The notes under the pieces were generated by a model. That model saw only the letters and a program-made list of their open reading frames with translations, was not told where the DNA came from and searched no databases. The translations under genes were made by a program, and so were the position numbers. This document shows, piece by piece, positions 61,330 to 64,000 of a stretch of 64,000 bases of DNA. The stretch spans positions 864,354 to 928,353 of the forward strand of contig NZ_QRDQ01000008.1 of assembly GCF_003385895.1 (NCBI RefSeq), read 5' to 3'. This DNA comes from Flavobacterium cutihirudinis (GTDB lineage Bacteria; Bacteroidota; Bacteroidia; Flavobacteriales; Flavobacteriaceae). Positions within the stretch are counted from its first letter, which is position 1; each line of letters starts with the position of its first letter.

Positions 61330-62295
61330 TTATAATAATGCTTCCGGATTGGCAATATCGGTGGGGTTTCCATGAATAAAATCGACTACATTCTCAAAAG
61401 CTTTCGCAAAATAGAGTTCGTAACTGTTTTTCTCAACATAGCCTAAATGTGGCGTACAAATAACATTTGGCATTTGCAGCAATTCATAGTTTACATCATG
61501 AATTGGTTCTTCTTCATATACATCAAGTGCCGCAAATCCTGGACGACCGTTTTTTAAAGCTTTCACTAAGGCACCTTTTTCTATCAATTCGGCTCGGGCT
61601 GTGTTTATTAAAATAGCATCCGGTTTCATTAAATTTAAGTCGGACTCTTTTACAATCTCAAAAGTGCTTTCGTTAAGTCGGAGATGCAAAGTGATGATAT
61701 CGCTTTTTGCGAAAAAACTTTCCTTCGAAGTAGCTTTTTTATAACCATCTAATTGTGCTTGTTTTCTGGATTCCAGACTTCCCCAAACTAATACATTTGC
61801 TCCAAACACATCAGCATATTTGGCAATATGTTGACCAATTTTGCCATAACCCCAAATCCCTAATGTTTTACCGCTTATGACAGAGCCAATATTAGTTTGC
61901 CATTTTCCTTCCTTCATTCCCTGAATCGCCTGCGGTATTTGTCTAACCGAATTCATAATCAAAGCCCACGTAAGTTCTGATGGCGCTATAGGCGAACCAA
62001 TTCCTTCAGCAACAGCGACATTATGTTTGGTACAAGCATCAAGATCAATGTGACTTGATTTTTTTCCGGTCTGACTAATCAGCTTCAGCTTTGGTAATTT
62101 TGAAAGTAAATCTTCAGTTATTTTTGTTCTTTCCCGAATTAAAATCAGAATTTCAGTATCTTTTAATAGTTCGGCTAATTTTGAAGTGTCTTTTTCGGTA
62201 TGATTTAAAATCGTAACATCCAGTCCTTTTAATATTTTGAAAGATTCCAGTTTCCCAACAGCATTTTGATAATCATCTAGTAGTGTAATTTTCAT
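61330..62295 (-). CDS. D-2-hydroxyacid dehydrogenase
   Basis: A 321-residue NAD-dependent enzyme. The nucleotide fold is marked by GIWGYGKIGQHIA; catalytic residues appear as Arg in INTARAEL, Glu in VYEEEP and His in TPHLGYVE. It reduces 2-keto acids or oxidises D-2-hydroxyacids. Substrate cannot be told from sequence; the NTARAEL variant replaces the common NxxRG. It follows hemW on the same strand after 37 bp. Confidence 0.88.
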   Translation of the reverse strand: MKITLLDDYQNAVGKLESFKILKGLDVTILNHTEKDTSKLAELLKDTEILILIRERTKITEDLLSKLPKLKLISQTGKKSSHIDLDACTKHNVAVAEGIGSPIAPSELTWALIMNSVRQIPQAIQGMKEGKWQTNIGSVISGKTLGIWGYGKIGQHIAKYADVFGANVLVWGSLESRKQAQLDGYKKATSKESFFAKSDIITLHLRLNESTFEIVKESDLNLMKPDAILINTARAELIEKGALVKALKNGRPGFAALDVYEEEPIHDVNYELLQMPNVICTPHLGYVEKNSYELYFAKAFENVVDFIHGNPTDIANPEALL

Positions 62296-62332
62296 AATAT
62301 TTTGACATTTTAATTGATTGAAAATGTTTTTA

Positions 62333-63460
62333 CTATAAAGTTAGATAAAATAAATCTGAAGCAATTCCATCTGTTAAAAATTTTCCTTTTGGAGTTGGTT
62401 TCAAAATGTCATTTTCAATAAAAAGTAAATCGTCGTTTAAGAATTTTTGAGCTTGTTTTTGGAGATAATCTAAATATTCCAATCCAAATTCATTTTCAAT
62501 TCTTTCTAAAGACACGCCCCAAATGGTTCGCAATCCGGTCATAATATATTCATTATAACGATCAGAAATGGTCAGGATTTCAGTTTCGAGAGGAAGTTCA
62601 TCGTTCTGAATTGATTTTATATATAATGAATTATTAGCAATATTCCAACCTCTTTTTTCGCCGTCATAACTATGTGCAGAAGGACCAATTCCGATATATT
62701 TTTTACCCAGCCAATAAGCCGAGTTGTTTTTCGAGAAATAATTTTCTTTTCCAAAATTCGATAATTCGTAATGAATGAAGCCATTTTTCTGCAGCATTTC
62801 AACCAAAATCATAAAGTGATTGGAAGCGACTTCATCCTGTGGTTCAGCAATTTTTCCGGTTTGAATTAATTTGCTTAAAGCCGTTTTTGGTTCGACTGTT
62901 AGGGCATAACTCGAAATATGCGGAATACCAAAATCCAAAGCTGTTTGAATATTTTGTCGCCACATTTCGTCGCTCATTCCCGGAATTCCATAAATCAAAT
63001 CGAGTGAAATATTATCGAAATATTTTGTTGCTTCTTCCAAACATTTTTTGGCTTCCGCCGAATTATGAGCACGATTCATCATTTTCAAATCTTCTTCATA
63101 AAAAGACTGAATCCCGATGCTTAAACGATTTATCGGGCTTTTCGATATTTTCAGAATTCTTTCCGTAGATAAATCGTCCGGATTCGCTTCAAGCGTAATT
63201 TCCGGATTTTCTACAACTTTATAATTTTTATAAACCTCAGAAATCAAAAAGTTGATTTCGTCATTCGACAATACTGAAGGCGTTCCGCCACCAAAATAAA
63301 TGGTTTCGATTTCGATTTCATTTTCATTTTTGCGCATCGCAATTTCTTTGGCTAAAGCCAAAACCATTTCGTCTTTCTTTTTCATCGAAGTAGAAAAATG
63401 AAAGTCGCAATAATGGCAAGCTTGCTTGCAGAATGGAATATGAATGTAGATACCGCTCAT
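62333..63460 (-). CDS. hemW: Radical SAM HemW (coproporphyrinogen dehydrogenase-like)
   Basis: A 375-residue radical SAM protein. Cys11, Cys15 and Cys18 in CKQACHYC form the CX3CX2C motif for the 4Fe-4S cluster. IYFGGGTPSVL and LSIGIQSF are typical of the HemN/HemW group. The HemN-specific N-terminal extension is missing and the length fits HemW, a heme chaperone that delivers heme to acceptors rather than oxidising coproporphyrinogen. Confidence 0.9.
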   Translation of the reverse strand: MSGIYIHIPFCKQACHYCDFHFSTSMKKKDEMVLALAKEIAMRKNENEIEIETIYFGGGTPSVLSNDEINFLISEVYKNYKVVENPEITLEANPDDLSTERILKISKSPINRLSIGIQSFYEEDLKMMNRAHNSAEAKKCLEEATKYFDNISLDLIYGIPGMSDEMWRQNIQTALDFGIPHISSYALTVEPKTALSKLIQTGKIAEPQDEVASNHFMILVEMLQKNGFIHYELSNFGKENYFSKNNSAYWLGKKYIGIGPSAHSYDGEKRGWNIANNSLYIKSIQNDELPLETEILTISDRYNEYIMTGLRTIWGVSLERIENEFGLEYLDYLQKQAQKFLNDDLLFIENDILKPTPKGKFLTDGIASDLFYLTL

Positions 63461-63539
63461 TTTTTAGTGTTCAGTGTTCAGATTTTAGTGTTCAGTTTTC
63501 AGTTTCAGTTTGGCTGTAAACTGGGACTGCGACTGTAAA

Positions 63540-64000
63540 CTATTTTCTAATCTTGTCTTCATTTTGTTTCACAAAAGCATCCCAACCCGAATAACTTTTC
63601 CCAGCCACAACTTTTCCCGAATTAAAATGATGGCAAACCGCAGCTGCTAAACCATCTGTTGAATCCAGATTTTTAGGCAATTCTTTTAAACCTAAAAGCT
63701 GTTGCAACATTTTGGCAACCTGTTCTTTACTGGCATTTCCGTTTCCGGTAATAGCCATTTTTATCTTTTTCGGTTCGTATTCCGTAATCGGAATATCTCT
63801 TGAAAGTCCCGCTGCCATTGCGACACCCTGCGCGCGTCCAAGCTTTAACATCGATTGTACGTTTTTTCCAAAGAAAGGCGCTTCAATCGCGATTTCATCC
63901 GGATGATGTGTTTCGATTAATTCAATGGTACGTTCAAAAATGATTTTTAGTTTTTGGTAATGATTGTCGTATTTGGAAAGCTGTAATTCATTCAATTGCA
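63540..64000 (-). CDS. ruvC: Holliday junction resolvase RuvC, truncated by window edge
   Basis: The last 153 codons of ruvC are in the window; the N-terminus with the first catalytic Asp lies beyond position 64000. Visible motifs are [19 protein letters not shown] (second catalytic Glu), SWDAF-type ending and the [13 protein letters not shown] block with the last catalytic Asp and His. RuvC cleaves four-way junctions in recombinational repair with RuvAB. The frame is open to the edge, and an internal ATG at 63995 is not taken as the start. Confidence 0.93.
   Translation of the reverse strand, partial: QLNELQLSKYDNHYQKLKIIFERTIELIETHHPDEIAIEAPFFGKNVQSMLKLGRAQGVAMAAGLSRDIPITEYEPKKIKMAITGNGNASKEQVAKMLQQLLGLKELPKNLDSTDGLAAAVCHHFNSGKVVAGKSYSGWDAFVKQNEDKIRK

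Overview
The window looks like a chromosomal segment of a Flavobacterium-type member of the Bacteroidetes. The DNA is AT-rich and Shine-Dalgarno sequences are scarce. Promoters repeatedly show the Bacteroidetes -7 element TAnnTTTG, often with TTG about 19 bp upstream. Family-specific genes include a MurF-alanine racemase fusion, a TonB-linked receptor paired with a phytase, and M56/BlaR1-TonB proteins. No rRNA, CRISPR array, transposase, integrase or phage gene was seen.

Layout. 0-8.7 kb is housekeeping: an outer-membrane barrel protein, murF-alr, mscL, asd, a 2Fe-2S ferredoxin, a NifU-like scaffold and Mrp. 8.9-16.6 kb is an efflux and regulation module. A three-gene MacB/LolD/HlyD-type operon diverges from an NtrC-type sigma-54 activator and its histidine kinase; a -24/-12 promoter and two activator-like palindromes lie between them. 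16.8-22.5 kb holds an alkyltransferase-like protein, a LysE exporter, trmB, an ammonium transporter, a repeat lipoprotein and hpf.

22.6-27.7 kb is the accessory core. It is a tightly coupled four-gene operon: C5 cytosine DNA methyltransferase, a large protein with two GHKL ATPase modules, a divergent response-regulator receiver protein, and a small caspase/CHAT-like protease. It reads as a methylation-linked signalling system with a protease output, probably anti-phage. I do not recognise it as a named system.

27.8-43.8 kb holds an AsmA-like protein, trxA, an M1 aminopeptidase with a DUF58 protein, two identical tRNA-Asp genes, an AraC regulator followed by a TolC/HlyD/MFS tripartite efflux set, a HAD phosphatase, a DUF1080 lipoprotein and tRNA-Leu. 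43.8-64 kb holds a dipeptidase, a four-gene BlaI/BlaR1-type operon with visible operator palindromes, a saccharopine dehydrogenase-like enzyme, pckA, the phytase/TonB receptor pair, several small proteins, a cyclase-family hydrolase, a 2-hydroxyacid dehydrogenase, hemW and the truncated ruvC.

Intergenic spaces are unusually rich in hairpin repeats. One family has arms that differ between copies but match within each copy. Two very short elements, 27 nt and 18 nt, sit inside other repeats; three exact 27-nt insertions can be shown by comparison with empty sites. One repeat is read in frame inside a coding sequence.
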